Shown here: in pieces, positions 1 to 11,690 of the stretch | Numbering within the stretch: position 1 is the first letter of the stretch | How the letters are laid out: every line of letters begins with the position of its first letter | Assembly (NCBI GenBank): GCA_027943335.1 | Contig: BSBK01008424.1 | Coordinates: 463,902 to 527,901 of the forward strand | DNA from: Chamaecyparis obtusa | Taxonomy: Eukaryota; Streptophyta; Pinopsida; Cupressales; Cupressaceae | Reading direction: 5' to 3' | DNA length: 64,000 nt | The notes under the pieces: model-generated | The model's input: the letters and a program-made list of their open reading frames with translations, nothing else | Told to the model about the DNA's origin: nothing | The model's database searches: none | Position numbers and translations under genes: made by a program

Positions 1-700
1 TAGAGAGTTCTACCTATTTCACTGTAATGTCACTAGAGACCTTATTAAGTACTTGAGTCTCAAACTTCCTTTCAGACCACTATAACAACTTATCATGGGC
101 CTCATCATCATCAGTCACCTTCTTGACAATATGTACAAGTTTCTCCAGAATAGGTACAGATTCATTTACATCATTCATCTCAAAAACATCAATGAAAATA
201 CATTTAATTTCATGTAATACCTACTTTTGCTAAAGTTATCTTCTCATCTCTTCCTATTTACTCTTCTTCTTCAAGAGATCCTAAAAAATTTCCATCTGTT
301 CATAGGTCAAGTTATCAGTGTCTCACTTAGGAATCACTATAACTTCTTCGAGTGTCACCGGTGTGGTAGGAGATTTCTCCTTCTTATTTTGTGACTTCTT
401 CCTAGGTGTGTTCACACTCAACATATGTATTAAAGATTTTATTACCTCTTGTTCCTTAGGCTCTTGTGTGTCCTGTTCTTTGTCTTCCTCATCCTTAGTC
501 TTTTTCTTTTCCCTCTCCTCCACATGAGGAATAACTACTACCAATGCAGACTATTCTTCTTTCTCTTTGCTTGTCTCCTCGGTAGATGTAGGCTTTTGTG
601 TGATTGGTGACTTGTCCTATTTCTCAGCATTAGCACTTGGTGAGACTAGCTGATCACTTGTGACTATATGGGGGATTGTTGGGGTAATTTCAAAACAAAG
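1..700 (-). pseudogene. Degraded Lys/Glu-rich coding relic, cut by window edge
   Basis: Minus-strand translation gives a broken reading frame. The longest open piece is at 323-544 (73 aa) and is very rich in Lys, Glu, Asp and Gln. Reading on past in-frame stops, both towards position 700 and towards position 1, keeps protein-like composition, and a Glu/Asp/Val-rich stretch at about 170-10 runs off the window. I recognise no domain. The style recalls the LTR-borne frame of element X at 30165-46416, but I cannot align the two with confidence, so membership of a similar element is a guess. The opposite-strand ORF at 318-527 is its shadow. Confidence 0.35.
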
Positions 701-1020
701 CACAAGGTTATGGAAAATAATTTTTGGACTAATCATTGATAATAGTTTATAGTTGAGCACATCCAAGGGAGTACAATTTGACAATAAGGAGGATGTTAGT
801 GAACAATAGGTTCAGAAGGAAGTAGATCAGAAGGTGGAAGAGAGCAAGCAATAGGATGAGATAACTATTTTTGATATCACTAGGGACACTCCAGTGAAAA
901 AAAATATTAACCAAGGAAGAAATTCAACATCATATACAAGCTAAGGTAGCTAAGGTAAATTTCTATAGAGAATCAATCTGATATTACTACAAGTATAATA
1001 TTAGCCATGAATTGAGAGAA

Positions 1021-1100
1021 ATTTAATTGAATATATGATAAAGGAAGACCAAGAACATGAGCTAATTTGTAGTCCAAAATTAATAAGAAACCTATCCACA
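1021..1100. repeat. 80 bp partial copy of direct repeat R
   Basis: This segment closely matches 2971-3050 and 4105-4184, which are the first part of the 0.5 kb repeats R1 and R2. It lies on the 3' side of the NOG1 pseudogene while R1 lies on the 5' side, so the pseudogene is bracketed by direct repeats. Between this copy and the NOG1 end (about 1100-1360) there is a short minus-strand protein-like stretch (about 1150-1240) that I do not recognise. Confidence 0.7.
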
Positions 1101-1359
1101 ATGACCAAACTTTATAAAACATACAGACCTGTCTAGTGATCATATTGTATTAAAGGTGGCACCTGATGCTTTGCTGCTGCAATAGCTACAGATTGTGATG
1201 CAAAATTAACTTCTTTAAGCCTTAACCTTGTTGTTTCAAATATATCATTTGGGTACACACATAGGGCATAGGAATTAGGGTGCACATAGTTCATTTATGA
1301 GATTTTTCTTGGGAAGCTAATTGCTCATCTCTCATCTACTTCATTTATTATGAAGCTAA

Positions 1360-2772
1360 TTGCTAAAGGATCTAGGCCTAGGCTAGAAAGATGTCTTCCC
1401 ATTTTGTTTAAGGCATATTCTTTGTTCTTGTCAAACTTCCTTGGTGCAGTAGGCCTACTCTATATAGTACTCTTCTTCAATCTATGTTCGACAATCAACA
1501 TCTTCTTCTTCTTCCTAATTTAAGCCAGAGCTTCCTTTTCAATAGGATTCAACTCCACTTCCCCCATCTCATCATCTTCATCACCCTTAGCTATCATCCT
1601 AAGCCCTTCTTCCCTCTCTAGTTCTTCAAGCCTCCGTAAGATATCTAGATCAATAAAGTTTGCAACACTGTGTCCATCCATGATCTCAAGAATATCATAT
1701 TCTTTCCACTCTTCATTTACCAAAATATACCGCTTCTTCAAGCTTGTAGAGTAAACTCTAGCCCCACCATTTTCATTCTTAATATCCTTCTCGAGCTTCC
1801 TAGCCTCCTTGGTAGCACACACCCTTGCATCCAAAATAGCATGAGGAATATAAGGGGGCCTCTCTTTCCCATCTCACACCTTGGGCATTGCAACATGAAT
1901 CCTATTGAGACAACTACTGATCTTCTTTGACTTCATCTTAATTTCCACTATCTACTCCAACAACCTGTTGCATGCCACATTCTTCACCGCAATCACCCCT
2001 TCTTCCTTCAAATAACTCATAGAGAGTACCACACCATCATCTCCCCCTCTTGATGTCCAAAGAACCCACCCATATTTTTCCTAGCCTCAGATCTCATCTC
2101 CACAACCAATTTTGCATCCTCCTTTGGTAGTGTCTCTAGTGGTTGCAAATCAATCTTATTACAAACTACAATAAGAGGCTTATTGGCAAACTAAGGTTTT
2201 ATGCTTTGAAACAGAGCTTCCTGTTGTGCAATACTATAACCACAAGACCCTAAAACATCAAGGAAAAACAAAATAGCTGCCTTAAAATGAGCCAAGGTAG
2301 TAATACTAAGCATCTCAATGGTGTTCCTATCCTCCAAGGGGTGGTCCAAAATACTAGGGGTATCAATAACCTAATACGTCAAGTAATTATAATTAGTATA
2401 CTTGAAAAACATAGACTTAGTAGTAAAAGCATAAGGTTACACATCCACATCCACTATAGTAATCTTATTAATAAAAGAACTCTTGCCAACATTAGGGTAC
2501 CCATAGATCAAAATAGTCTTGGTATGCAGGTTAATAGATAGAAACCTTTCCATATGCTACCTCATCTATTCGAGGTAAGCCAAACTTGGTCCAATTGTCT
2601 TAACAATGGTACACATCTATCCAAGTGCAACAACCTTCAAAGATTTGCAGTGGTAAAGAGAATCCCCATATTTTATTAGCCTAACATAGTCTTTGGCCAC
2701 TCTGGCAATGAGATTATGAGCAGTATTGATTTGGCCAAGGGCCAACTTGTTCTTGAAATTATACTACACCAT
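1360..2772 (-). pseudogene. NOG1: NOG1 pseudogene (nucleolar GTP-binding protein 1)
   Basis: NOG1 is a nucleolar GTPase needed for 60S ribosome assembly. Reading the minus strand from the start codon at 2772 gives the family N-terminus (MV-stop-YNF). About 70-80 residues are then missing, and the frame resumes at the [13 protein letters not shown] segment. The G1 loop GYPNVGKSS is intact (about 2505-2480). The G3 region reads DTPS where DTPG is expected, and the G4 NK is visible near 2150. The C-terminal part, from the ENGGA..YS.SLKK motif through the ELEREEG helix (1520-1834), is the longest open piece. The LIVEH and PRKFDK motifs follow to about 1360. At least six stops and a frameshift separate the blocks, so it cannot make the roughly 650-residue protein. 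No poly-A tail is visible. Because NOG1 can be intronless in plants, the lack of introns does not prove retroposition. Confidence 0.92.
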
Positions 2773-2960
2773 TTTTTCTCTCTTTCTCTTTGCCTGCACT
2801 AATTCTTCCCTAAATTTGATCACTTAGTCAGAAAATAGAATGAGTAGGGACCCGCTGGCAACAAGCAGTAGTCGTGATGTTTTTGGTACCTTAAATACTC
2901 TCCAACTTAGCATAAACTTTTGTCACAAATCATACATAGATGAAGAGTAATTTTCACTAA

Positions 2961-3463
2961 TTTTGAGTGCCTTTAATTGAATATATGATAAAGGATGACT
3001 AAGCACATGAGCTAATTTTTAGTCTAAACTTAATAAGAAATCTATCCACAAATGCCTTGCCTAAGAAAACTGGCACATAACTTTTTTTGAGAACCACAAA
3101 TTGTTTGCATTAAAAGAAACTATACTGCAAGCTTCTATGAATAAGAAAATAAAATTTAAAATTCATTACTTGCAACTACAACATTAGAGAATAGTTAAAT
3201 TTTATTTATGCCTTGATGGATATCTTTATCGTGTCATAAATCTCCCATTTTGACATAGGATAAGAGCATAGTGATAGAAGATAGATCCATTTTGTGCATA
3301 ACCTTAAGTCATCGTATTCCACGAGAGTGCATCTTTTGAGAATTTTTTTTTGAATGTTTCAAGGGGCCAGTAGTTCTACAATTAAATCATCATAACTTTC
3401 CCATTGCTTAACCATCACACATGTAACAGTCTCTCTTCAAACTCACAATACATTGCATGTGTA
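2961..3463. repeat. Direct repeat R1 (0.5 kb)
   Basis: This segment aligns over its whole length with 4095-4596, with scattered substitutions. Both copies begin in a TTTTGAGTGCC sequence and end at GCATGTGTA. The last ~50 bases of R1 run into the left tip of the large inverted repeat (CATCACACATG at 3413), so the direct and inverted repeats overlap. I see no coding potential that I can name. Confidence 0.8.
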
Positions 3464-3748
3464 GTACATAACTAATGAGATTCTAAGGAAGGCCTCACTT
3501 TTAATCAACCAAATCTTCCTTGTACCACACAAAGAATTGTGTGATAACTATGTCTACTCCAACCTTAATTTCTTAAGAATTTATCATATCAGATAAAGTA
3601 TGTTTAAGAATTATTGGGACCGGTCCTTTGGCATGTATTAAATATAATACAATTGTCAACATATTATTATCATTCTATTTCTTTGTTGTAAACATACCAT
3701 TGGTTCAGTTTTGTAAATTTTTTTTTGTGTTAAATGCATTTAAAATTA
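3413..3748 (+). repeat. Left long inverted-repeat arm
   Basis: This arm pairs with 6972-7303 in reverse complement. Its inner end (3682-3745) also pairs with 3933-3994, giving a smaller hairpin of about 310 bases inside the larger one. Confidence 0.75.
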
Positions 3749-4094
3749 TCTTCATTGTCTTCTGATTGTCTAAATGCTTCTTTATTTGTTAGTGAATTAA
3801 TATGTGCTAGTATATAAAGAAGACAATTAGAAGACAATGAAGATTTGTCTAACCTGTAGTCTATGGCATTAGACCTTTATTTGGCTAGGTCAATTCTTCC
3901 TTTGTACTAGTAGTCTACAAAAATAGACATTTATTTTAAATGCATTGAACACAAATTTTTTTTACAAAATTGAACCAATGGCATGTTTACAACAATTATC
4001 ATAACTCACAAGCAAAAGTCCATTGCCCTCTTCCCTCTTCATGCATGGTTCCCTCTTCGTAGCTCATGAAAATTAGAAATGAGCATTTCCTTGA

Positions 4095-4596
4095 TTTTGA
4101 GTGCCTTTAATTGAATATATGATAAAGGATGACCAAGCACATGAGCTAATCTACAGTTCAAACTTAATAAGAAACCTATCCACAAATGCCTTGCCTAAGA
4201 AAATTGGCACATATCTTTTTTTGAAAACCACAAATTGTCTGCATTAAAAGCAACTATACTACAAGATTCTATGAATAAGAAAATACAAATAAAAATTTAT
4301 TACTTGCAACTACAACATTAGAGAAAAGTTGAATTTTATTTATGCCTTGATGGATATCTATACCATGTCATAAATCTCCCACTTTGACATAGGATAAGAG
4401 CATAGTGATAGAAGATAGATCCATTTCGTGCATAACCTGAAGTCATCGTATTCCATGAGAGTGCATTTTTTGAGATTTTTTTTTGAGCGTTTCAAGGGAC
4501 CAGTAGTTCAACAATTAAATCATCATAACTTTCACATTACTTAACCATCACACATGGCACAGACTATCTTCAAACTCACAATAAATTGCATGTGTA
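4095..4596. repeat. Direct repeat R2 (0.5 kb), second copy of R1
   Basis: This copy lies 1.13 kb downstream of R1 in the same orientation. It also contains the inverted-repeat tip CATCACACATG (about 4547), so the tip and its flank were duplicated together. The 90 bases before it (4005-4094) resemble the CCCTCTTC repeats at 29030-29170. Confidence 0.8.
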
Positions 4597-6971
4597 TTAA
4601 AAAACTATTAGTAATTGACAGATTAAATGCAGATAATTACTAATAGATTAAGCATATTATTACTATGCTTAGTGTTCCATTTAAATGCTAGTATATAAAG
4701 AAGACAATCAGAAGACAATAAAGATTTATCTGACCAATAGTCTATAGAATTAGACCTTTATTTGGCTAGGTCAAATATTCCTTCATGCCAGCAGTCTACA
4801 GAATTAGACCTTTATTTTAAATGCATTTAACACAAATTTTTTTTACAAAACTAAATGAATGACATGTTTACAACAAAGAAATAGAATGATAATAATATGC
4901 TGAAAATTCTAGTCTATTTAATACACGCCAAAGGACCAGTCCCAACAATTCTTAAACATAATTTATTTGATATGATGAATTCTTAATAAAGGTCTAATTC
5001 TGTAGACTGCTAGCATGAAGGAAGATTTGACCTAGCCAAATCTTCCTTGTACCACACTTGGGAGCTCTATTAGACCTTTTTTGTAAACATGCCATTGGTT
5101 TAGTTTTGTAATTTTATTTTTTTTCGGTTAAATGCATTTAAATGAAATATTAAGCATAGTAATAATATGCTTAATCTATTAGTAATTGGGAGATTAAATG
5201 CAAATAAAAACTTTATCAGTTTAGCATGTTTAATGCATAGTAAGTACAAATTGATTCTTATCCGCATTGTTATAAATTTACCATTAGACTAACTCTATAG
5301 GGCATTGGACTTTTGCTTGTGTGCATGAACTTGGCCCTAACTCTACATAGTAATAATATGCTTAATCTGCCAATTACTAATAGATTAAGCATATTATTAC
5401 TATGCTTAATGTTCCATTTAAATGCTAGTATATAAAGAAGACAATCAGAAGACAATGAAGATTTGTTTGACCAATAGTCTCCACAATTAGACCTTTATTT
5501 GGATAGGTCAAATCTTCCTTCGTGCTAATAGTCTACAGAAGTAGACCTTTATTTTAAATGAATTTAACACAATTTTTTTTTTACAAAACTGAACCAATGG
5601 CATGTTTACAACAAAGAAATATAATTATAATTATATGCTGAAAATTCTATTTTGTTTAATACATGCCAAAGGACCAGTCCCAACAATTCTTAAACATACT
5701 TTATCTAATATGATGAATTCTTAATAAAGGTCTAATTCTGTAGACTGCTAGCACGAAGGAAGATTTGACCTAGCCAAACCTTCCTTGTACCACACAAAAA
5801 ACTATGTAATAACTATGTCTACTCCAACCTTAATTGTTTAAGAATTCATCATATCAGATAAAGTATGTTTAAGAATTGTTGGGAGTTTTATTAGAACTTT
5901 GTTGTAAACATGCCATTGGTTCAGTTTTGTAAATTTTTTTTTGTGTTAAATGCATTTAAATGGAACATTAAGCATAGTAATAATATAATTAATCTATTAG
6001 TAATTGGCAGATTAAATGCATATAACACTTTTACCAGTTTAGCATGTTTAATGCATAGTAATTACAAATTGATTCTTATTCGCATTGTTATAAATTTATT
6101 GTTAGACTAATTCTATAGGGCACCAGACTTTTTCTTGGTACATAGTTTTTTGTGTGGTACAAGGAAGATAGTGATGAAATAAAGTAATAATGTACTACCT
6201 TTGTGTGGTACACAGACCTATTAGACATTATGAGCTTGTAGAGAGTCCGTGCCATGTGTGATAGAACTATTTAATGCTAAATTTACTATTAGACTAATTC
6301 TATAGGTCAAACCCTAGGTGACTTCAGTTAATAAAGTATTAAAATAGATTAAACATACTTTATCTGAAGTAACTGAACCTACTTTATATGCTTTAAGAGT
6401 AGACTATTGAATTAGACAATTGGGTATTAATTATAAATTTTATTTTTTATCTGAACATACTTTACCTTAAAACAGAACCTACTTTATTTGTTAGCCAATA
6501 TGCTATGATTCTAATCTATAAGAATTGTTTAAATAGATTAAGAATTTTTAGCATATTATTATAAGATACTAAAGAAGACTTGCTATTTGTCAAACAAATC
6601 CTCATTGTCCCCCACAATGAAGACAATGAAGATTGACCTATTACTATGCTTAATGCTTAAGAATTGACGGTTTTATAAGATTAAATGCATGCTAATAATA
6701 TGCTTAACTAATTCCTTGAAGATTTGTCTTCAAACTATCTACATTTAATCTGCTAGGTCAAATATTCAAATTACATCACATAGGTGTTTTCCTTTAAACC
6801 TTATGTTAAATGCATTTAAAATAAAGGTCTAATTTTGTAGACTACTAGCACAAAGGAAGATTTGACCTAGAAGTCTATAGAATTAGACAAAGCTATAGAT
6901 AGAGGTCTAATTTTGTAGACTGCTAGGTCAAATCTTCCTTCATGCTAGTAGTCTACAGAATTAGACCTTTA

Positions 6972-7303
6972 TTTTAAATGCATTTAACACAATTTTTTTT
7001 TACAAAACTAAACCAATGACATGTTTACAACAAAGAAATAGAATAATAATAATATGCTGAAAACTATATTTTGTTTAAAACATACCAAAGGACTAGTCCC
7101 AAAAATTTTCAAACATATTTTATTTGATATGATGAATTCTTAAATAATTAAGGTTGGAGTAGACATAGTTATCACATAGCTTTTTGTGTGGTACAAGGAA
7201 GATTTGGCTGATTAAGAGTGAGGCCTTCTTTAGAATCTCATGAGTTTTTTACTACACATGCAATGTATTGTGAGTTTGAAGAGAGTCTGTGCCATGTGTG
7301 ATG
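6972..7303 (-). repeat. Right long inverted-repeat arm
   Basis: Reverse complement of the left arm. It ends in CATGTGTGATG at 7293-7303. Confidence 0.75.
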
Positions 7304-7740
7304 TAACCTACTTTATCTAATATGGTGCATTGTTAAATAAATTAAGGGTGGAGTAGTTATTACTTAGTTTTTTGTGGGGGACAATGAAGATTTGTCTGAC
7401 AAATAGCAGGTCTTCTTTAGTATCTCATGAATTTTTACCACATATGCATGAAACAAATATGTTATTTTTTATCTCCAAAATTAGTTAATGCTTTATAGCA
7501 ACTCTAAAAGTATATTCAGGAGCTCCCTAGGTGACTTCTTGGAATGAATTACAAAGAAGGACAATAACCTTATAACTCAAAATTTTAGGAGTGCAAGCCC
7601 TTTCAATCATCACTAGATTCATATGAAATTCTAAAATTATCAACTTTATATGGAAAAGGAAGAAACAAAACTAATTATTGCTGTATTTGTTTATAATATA
7701 TATAACTGAACAAAATAGTGACCAAATTTACATCATGTAT
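7304..7740. other. AT-rich spacer, nothing recognised
   Basis: Apart from further fragments resembling the inverted-repeat family near 7304-7450, I see no gene, RNA or mobile-element end here. Confidence 0.5.
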
Positions 7741-8016
7741 GCCCATATCAAAACTCACGGGCCCCGAGTAGTGAATAAACAAGTAATAAACAAATGTCCT
7801 AGCTTCAAACTAGTGTAAATACAATGCACTAAAACCAAGTAACAAAAAAGACATGGCCAAGTTCATGCACACAAGAAAAAGTCCAGTTCGGGCCTACCTC
7901 GAATCCGTGTAGAGTTAGGGCTACGCACGCAAGCAAAAGTCCAGTGCCCTCTTCACGGATGCAAAAAAAGTCTAGTGCCCTCTTTCCTCTTCACGCATGC
8001 AAGAAAAAGTACAGTG
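7741..8016. repeat. Degenerate tandem repeat, left copy
   Basis: Imperfect units of roughly 40 bases are built around GCAAGAAAAAGTCCAGTGCC. They match 28840-29170 on the other side of Tat-A, in the same orientation. Tat-A inserted into the last unit, at the CCCTC sequence. The two copies look like members of one local repeat and not parts of Tat-A, because they lie outside both TSD copies. Confidence 0.65.
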
Positions 8017-8021
8017 CCCTC
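8017..8021. repeat. Target-site duplication CCCTC, left (Tat-A)
   Basis: CCCTC directly precedes the TGTATG start of the 5' LTR and is repeated at 28046-28050 directly after the 3' LTR. Confidence 0.9.
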
Positions 8022-9037
8022 TGTATGCACCCTAAAATGGTCACCTAGACTTTGGGCCCCCATTCAACAATTTATCAAATCCTTGAATCAATATTTTCAA
8101 AAATCAACATTTTTCAAATATATCAATTTCCTTGATCAAATCCTAATTCTATCATTTATTCAATTTTATTCTATGGGCTAACCCTTATATCCTAAAGTCT
8201 TTATTTATTAATAGGAATATTTCCTCCTTATTAAATAAAAAGCCCCCACCTTTTCCTCTTATCCTAAGTTGCACAAATAAAGCATTATTCCTATTTTATA
8301 AAAAGAAGAAAAGCACTTTTTGTCTCATATGGACACAAAAGTTAACTCTATTTTCTCATTGGATGATATTTGTGCACATGGATTGCTCCTCTTTGATGCT
8401 CCACCTTTGATTAAATCTTTTTCCTCTTAATCTCCATCATCCGTTGATTCTCATTTCCTATAAAAGAAGAGCTCTCTTCCTTATTTTCATATGCATTTTT
8501 TGAATACTAATGTTATGCTACAGGCTTTCTAGGTCACTTTGGAGTTTTTGAAGATTTGGAGCATTCTTGGCTTTTGCATCTACATACTATTCTAGTCTCA
8601 TTTCTTGCATTCTAGTTTCATTATCATGGCATTCATAGTATAGATTTCCTTTATGCTTTAGATTACTTCATCTAGTCTAATTAGGAAGGATTTGTAACAC
8701 TTGCATCTTTCCTTTCATAGCTTAGCTCATTCTTTCATTACCATAGCTTAGCTTGCACCTCTCATTTCTAGCTTGCATATTCATCTTAATCTAGTTTGCA
8801 TTTGCATTTCATTTTGATTCTTTGGGATATTGACATTCTTGCCCTTGTCTTCATTTGAATCTCTCATTGTGTGGTTGACTAGCAAGGTCATTAGCTTAAT
8901 AGCTCTAGCTGAGAACAAAATTTAAATAATCTTGCAACTCCATGCATAGAGAGCTCTAGGTCACTTTCTAAGGTTTCCTATTCATGGATTCCCTTGGATA
9001 TAATGACTTAGAGAAGTGCACCATTTGAGTGTGTACA
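8022..9037 (+). repeat. Tat-A 5' LTR
   Basis: Starts TGTATGCACC and ends GTGTGTACA. A TATAAAAG box is at 8459-8466. It is followed directly by protease coding sequence, with no primer site between. Confidence 0.93.
8459..8466 (+). promoter_or_regulatory. TATA box in Tat-A 5' LTR
   Basis: TATAAAAG lies mid-LTR, at the place expected for the U3 promoter, and is conserved in the other LTR at 27467-27474. Confidence 0.6.
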
Positions 9038-9330
9038 TTTTTAATTGCAAGAAAATAACCATCAAAGCCTATGATGAGGCAGAGAGAAGCTCCAAAGGCT
9101 TGGCCATCCTTCCTGTTAGGATTGGCCCGATTGAAAAGGTCATCTTGTTCCAAATTGTTGATGCTAGTCCTTTAGCCTATACTATTATGCTTGGTAGACC
9201 ATAAATCCATGACATGCAAGCGGTGTCATCCACCTACCACCAATGTGTCAAGTTCCCCTATAATGGAGTAGAAGTTTGTATACATGGGGATAGCACATTA
9301 TCTGTTAATGCAATTTTAGTAGGGACCCAT
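9038..9330 (+). pseudogene. Tat-A protease, C-terminal remnant
   Basis: Translation in the frame of 9016-9204 gives the end of a Tat aspartic protease: a RAYD-like strand (KAYDEAERSS), the ILPVRIGP strand and LGRP followed by a stop where Trp is expected. It continues through the IHDMQAV..TYHQC segment typical of these elements. The N-terminal half with the catalytic Asp is absent, because the LTR end abuts the coding sequence at 9038. The protein cannot have protease activity. Confidence 0.75.
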
Positions 9331-10840
9331 GTTCCTCTTAATCAGGAAGCAAAAAATTTTGATGCAACTTCGGCACAATGTTAGAATAAGTTCAAAACCA
9401 TAGACCTTGGTATGGGTGGTTATCACATTGACTCCTTCACAAAGCTGCTAGTCTCACCTAGGTCCTATGGTAAACCTTCATAGGAGATACATCCCTCATC
9501 CTTAACAATGACTCTATTTGATACATTTGTAGAGTCTTCAATACCCATTCAGGATGAAAAAGAGGAAGTAGTTGTTAGAGACTGGATTTACAAAGAGGAA
9601 AAATACAAGCACAATGAAAATTTTTCTCCATCTCCTAAGACTTATGGGAGAGGATATACTTTGGTCAAAAATATGGGTTACACAAGTCATGGTCCTCTTA
9701 GTCATAGACTAGATGCTAAGGCTAAACCACTCAATCATGTACTTTTTGGATGCAGATCTAAGACAATAGTTGGCCTAGGTTTTGAAAGTCAGAACAAGAA
9801 AGTTACCCCTATCCTAGTTGTGACAGATAGTGATGATGAATACATACCCAATTTGCAAAATCAACAAGATAGGTGTGAATATTGGGTCCCTTCCAGCAAT
9901 CTCCTCTAGAGAGATTTAGATACTATAGTTGACAATTGAACAGTTTCAGAACTAGAACAAGAAATATCCACTATTGAAGACCATGTTGAGGATCCTATTC
10001 AATACACAAATGACATTCAAGAGGGTGTTACCCTTGGTGACATCAACGCTTCTATGTCAAGGCCTAAAAATATGGTTGGTGTAAACATCCCAGCTGGGAT
10101 TCAGATACAGACTCACATGAGTATGAATGGGAGACTCTTTCTGATTGTTCTATAGTTGATATGGACATTGCTGTTGTCCATACATATAGTTCCCAATTTG
10201 AGGTAGCTAACGAGTCTAGTGTAGGACTAGAGGATTGGAATCCATGAGTTGCTTTAGTGGATGATGCTTTGCTTAGTAGGATAGGTCCTGATTTGGGTAC
10301 CTTAAAGGGATACTTGATGGATCCCATCTCTGCAATCACCAAAGATGATACCATTCGCATACACAATAGTGAACTAGTCATTGACCTACCCCTTTCCAAT
10401 CCTCACTTAATTGATTGGTCTCAGCACTATCAAGAGCCTTAGCTCCTAACTTTTCAAAATGACTATGAGATAGCATGCTACCTAAATGCCCTTGAACCTA
10501 TAGTCTCTTCTACTAGGGAACTAACTACAAGTATGACAAAACTAGATATCAAGTACCTTAGTCACAAAATGAAAAGAAAAGAAAAAAGAAAAAGAGTTCT
10601 GATGGTGAAAACCACTATGTGGCGGTATCAGATTCTAAAAAAGTAAAAATAAAGGATGTATCCGAAGGTGAAAACCTCTCTGAGGCACTTAAGGATGAGG
10701 TACTTGATCATCTTCCAAGCTATTTTTAGGATAGGTCTTTGGTACTTGTTGAGCCTACACAGCTAGGTAATCTAAATACACTAGAGGCTCCACAAATTGT
10801 GCATTTAGCTTAGTCTCTATCAACACAAGAAAAAGAGGCA
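9331..10840 (+). pseudogene. Tat-A linker region between protease and RT
   Basis: A broken reading frame with open pieces at 9508-9909 (133 aa) and 10257-10442 (61 aa) joins protease to RT. The first contains a Gly-rich stretch (about 9640-9720) resembling the G-patch-like segment that many Tat elements carry before RT. An acidic DSDDEY motif follows near 9830. At least two frame changes and several stops interrupt it. No enzymatic domain is expected here. Confidence 0.6.
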
Positions 10841-11690
10841 TATACCAAGTTCCTACAAAGAAAGAAAATTAATTTTTCTTGGACTTACTCAGATGTGCCA
10901 GGATTGGACACTAGTCTCATTATGCATCATTTGTCCATAGCTCCAAGAATCAAACCAGTAAAACAAAAATTGAGGAAAATGCATCCTCACATAGCTCTCC
11001 TTGTCAAAGCTAAATTAGAGAAGCTCCTCAGTGTAGGATTTATAAGAGCCATTGATTATGTTGAATGGATATCCAATATTGTACCAGTTTCAAAACATGA
11101 CAAGTTTCAAAACATGATTTTCCACTTCCAAACATAGACATGATAGTGGACATGACCACGGGCTATGAGATCTATTCTTTGATGGATGGCTTTTCTGGGT
11201 ATAATCAAATCAAAATAGCTCCTGAAGACCAAGAGAAAACTGCATTCACTTGTGCATGGGGAACCTATTGCTGGAACACCATGCCATTTGGATTAAAAAA
11301 TGCTGGAGCTACATATCAAAGAGCTATGAATACTATTTTCCATGACATGATGCATAAGAACATGGAAGACTATGTGGATGAAACCTTGTCAAAATCTAAG
11401 AAAAGGGATACCCACCTTGCCGATTTGGAGGTAATTCTAGATCATATGGAATAGTTTCAACTTAGGTTAAATCCAAAAAAGTGTGCATTTGGAGTTACCT
11501 CTAGCAAAATCTTAGGATTTATCATTTTAGCTAAAGGAATAGAGGTGGACCCAGAAAAATTTCAAGCAATAATGGATATGCCGCCTCCCACAAACATCGG
11601 TCAAATGAGGAGTCTTCAAGGATGCCTTTAGTCTATAAGGAGGTTTATTTCACAATTGGATGATAGAGCTCAACCCTTTAATAAGACTTT
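10841..11690 (+). pseudogene. Tat-A reverse transcriptase, inactivated
   Basis: The thumb-side FSWTYSDVPG start, the LxxGFIR segment (about 11030), SLMDGFSGYNQI (11172-11208), WGTYCWNTMPFGLKNA (11260-11305) and the ILGF block (about 11510) identify a Ty3/Gypsy RT. The catalytic box reads YVDE (about 11371) where YVDD is required. The block that normally carries the R-CIDFRDLN motif before DGFSGY is deleted or scrambled, with a local duplication of a CAAGTTTCAAAACATGA sequence near 11085-11115. Stops near 11135 and 11452 and a frame change complete the inactivation. Confidence 0.88.

Larger units (their letters stand above)
3413..7303. mobile_element. Long-inverted-repeat cluster, foldback or nested MITE-like
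   Basis: The outer arms 3413-3748 and 6972-7303 are reverse complements of one another over about 330 bases. They start at the tip CATCACACATG and run through the palindrome GGACCGGTCC to a conserved inner block TTAAATGCATTTAA. TAAC precedes the left tip (3409-3412) and follows the right tip (7304-7307), a possible 4 bp TSD. Between the arms the same inner block recurs in alternating orientation at 4811-4877, 5081-5150, 5554-5617 and 5899-5960. A second right-type tip occurs at about 6263. No transposase coding sequence is visible; short ORFs at 5270-5455 and 5910-6110 are translations of the repeat itself. The simplest reading is several related inverted-repeat elements inserted into each other. 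Confidence 0.65.

Noticed and set aside
1360..2772. Functional NOG1 gene
   Set aside because: Multiple stops, a large in-frame deletion, a frameshift and a changed G3 motif rule it out.
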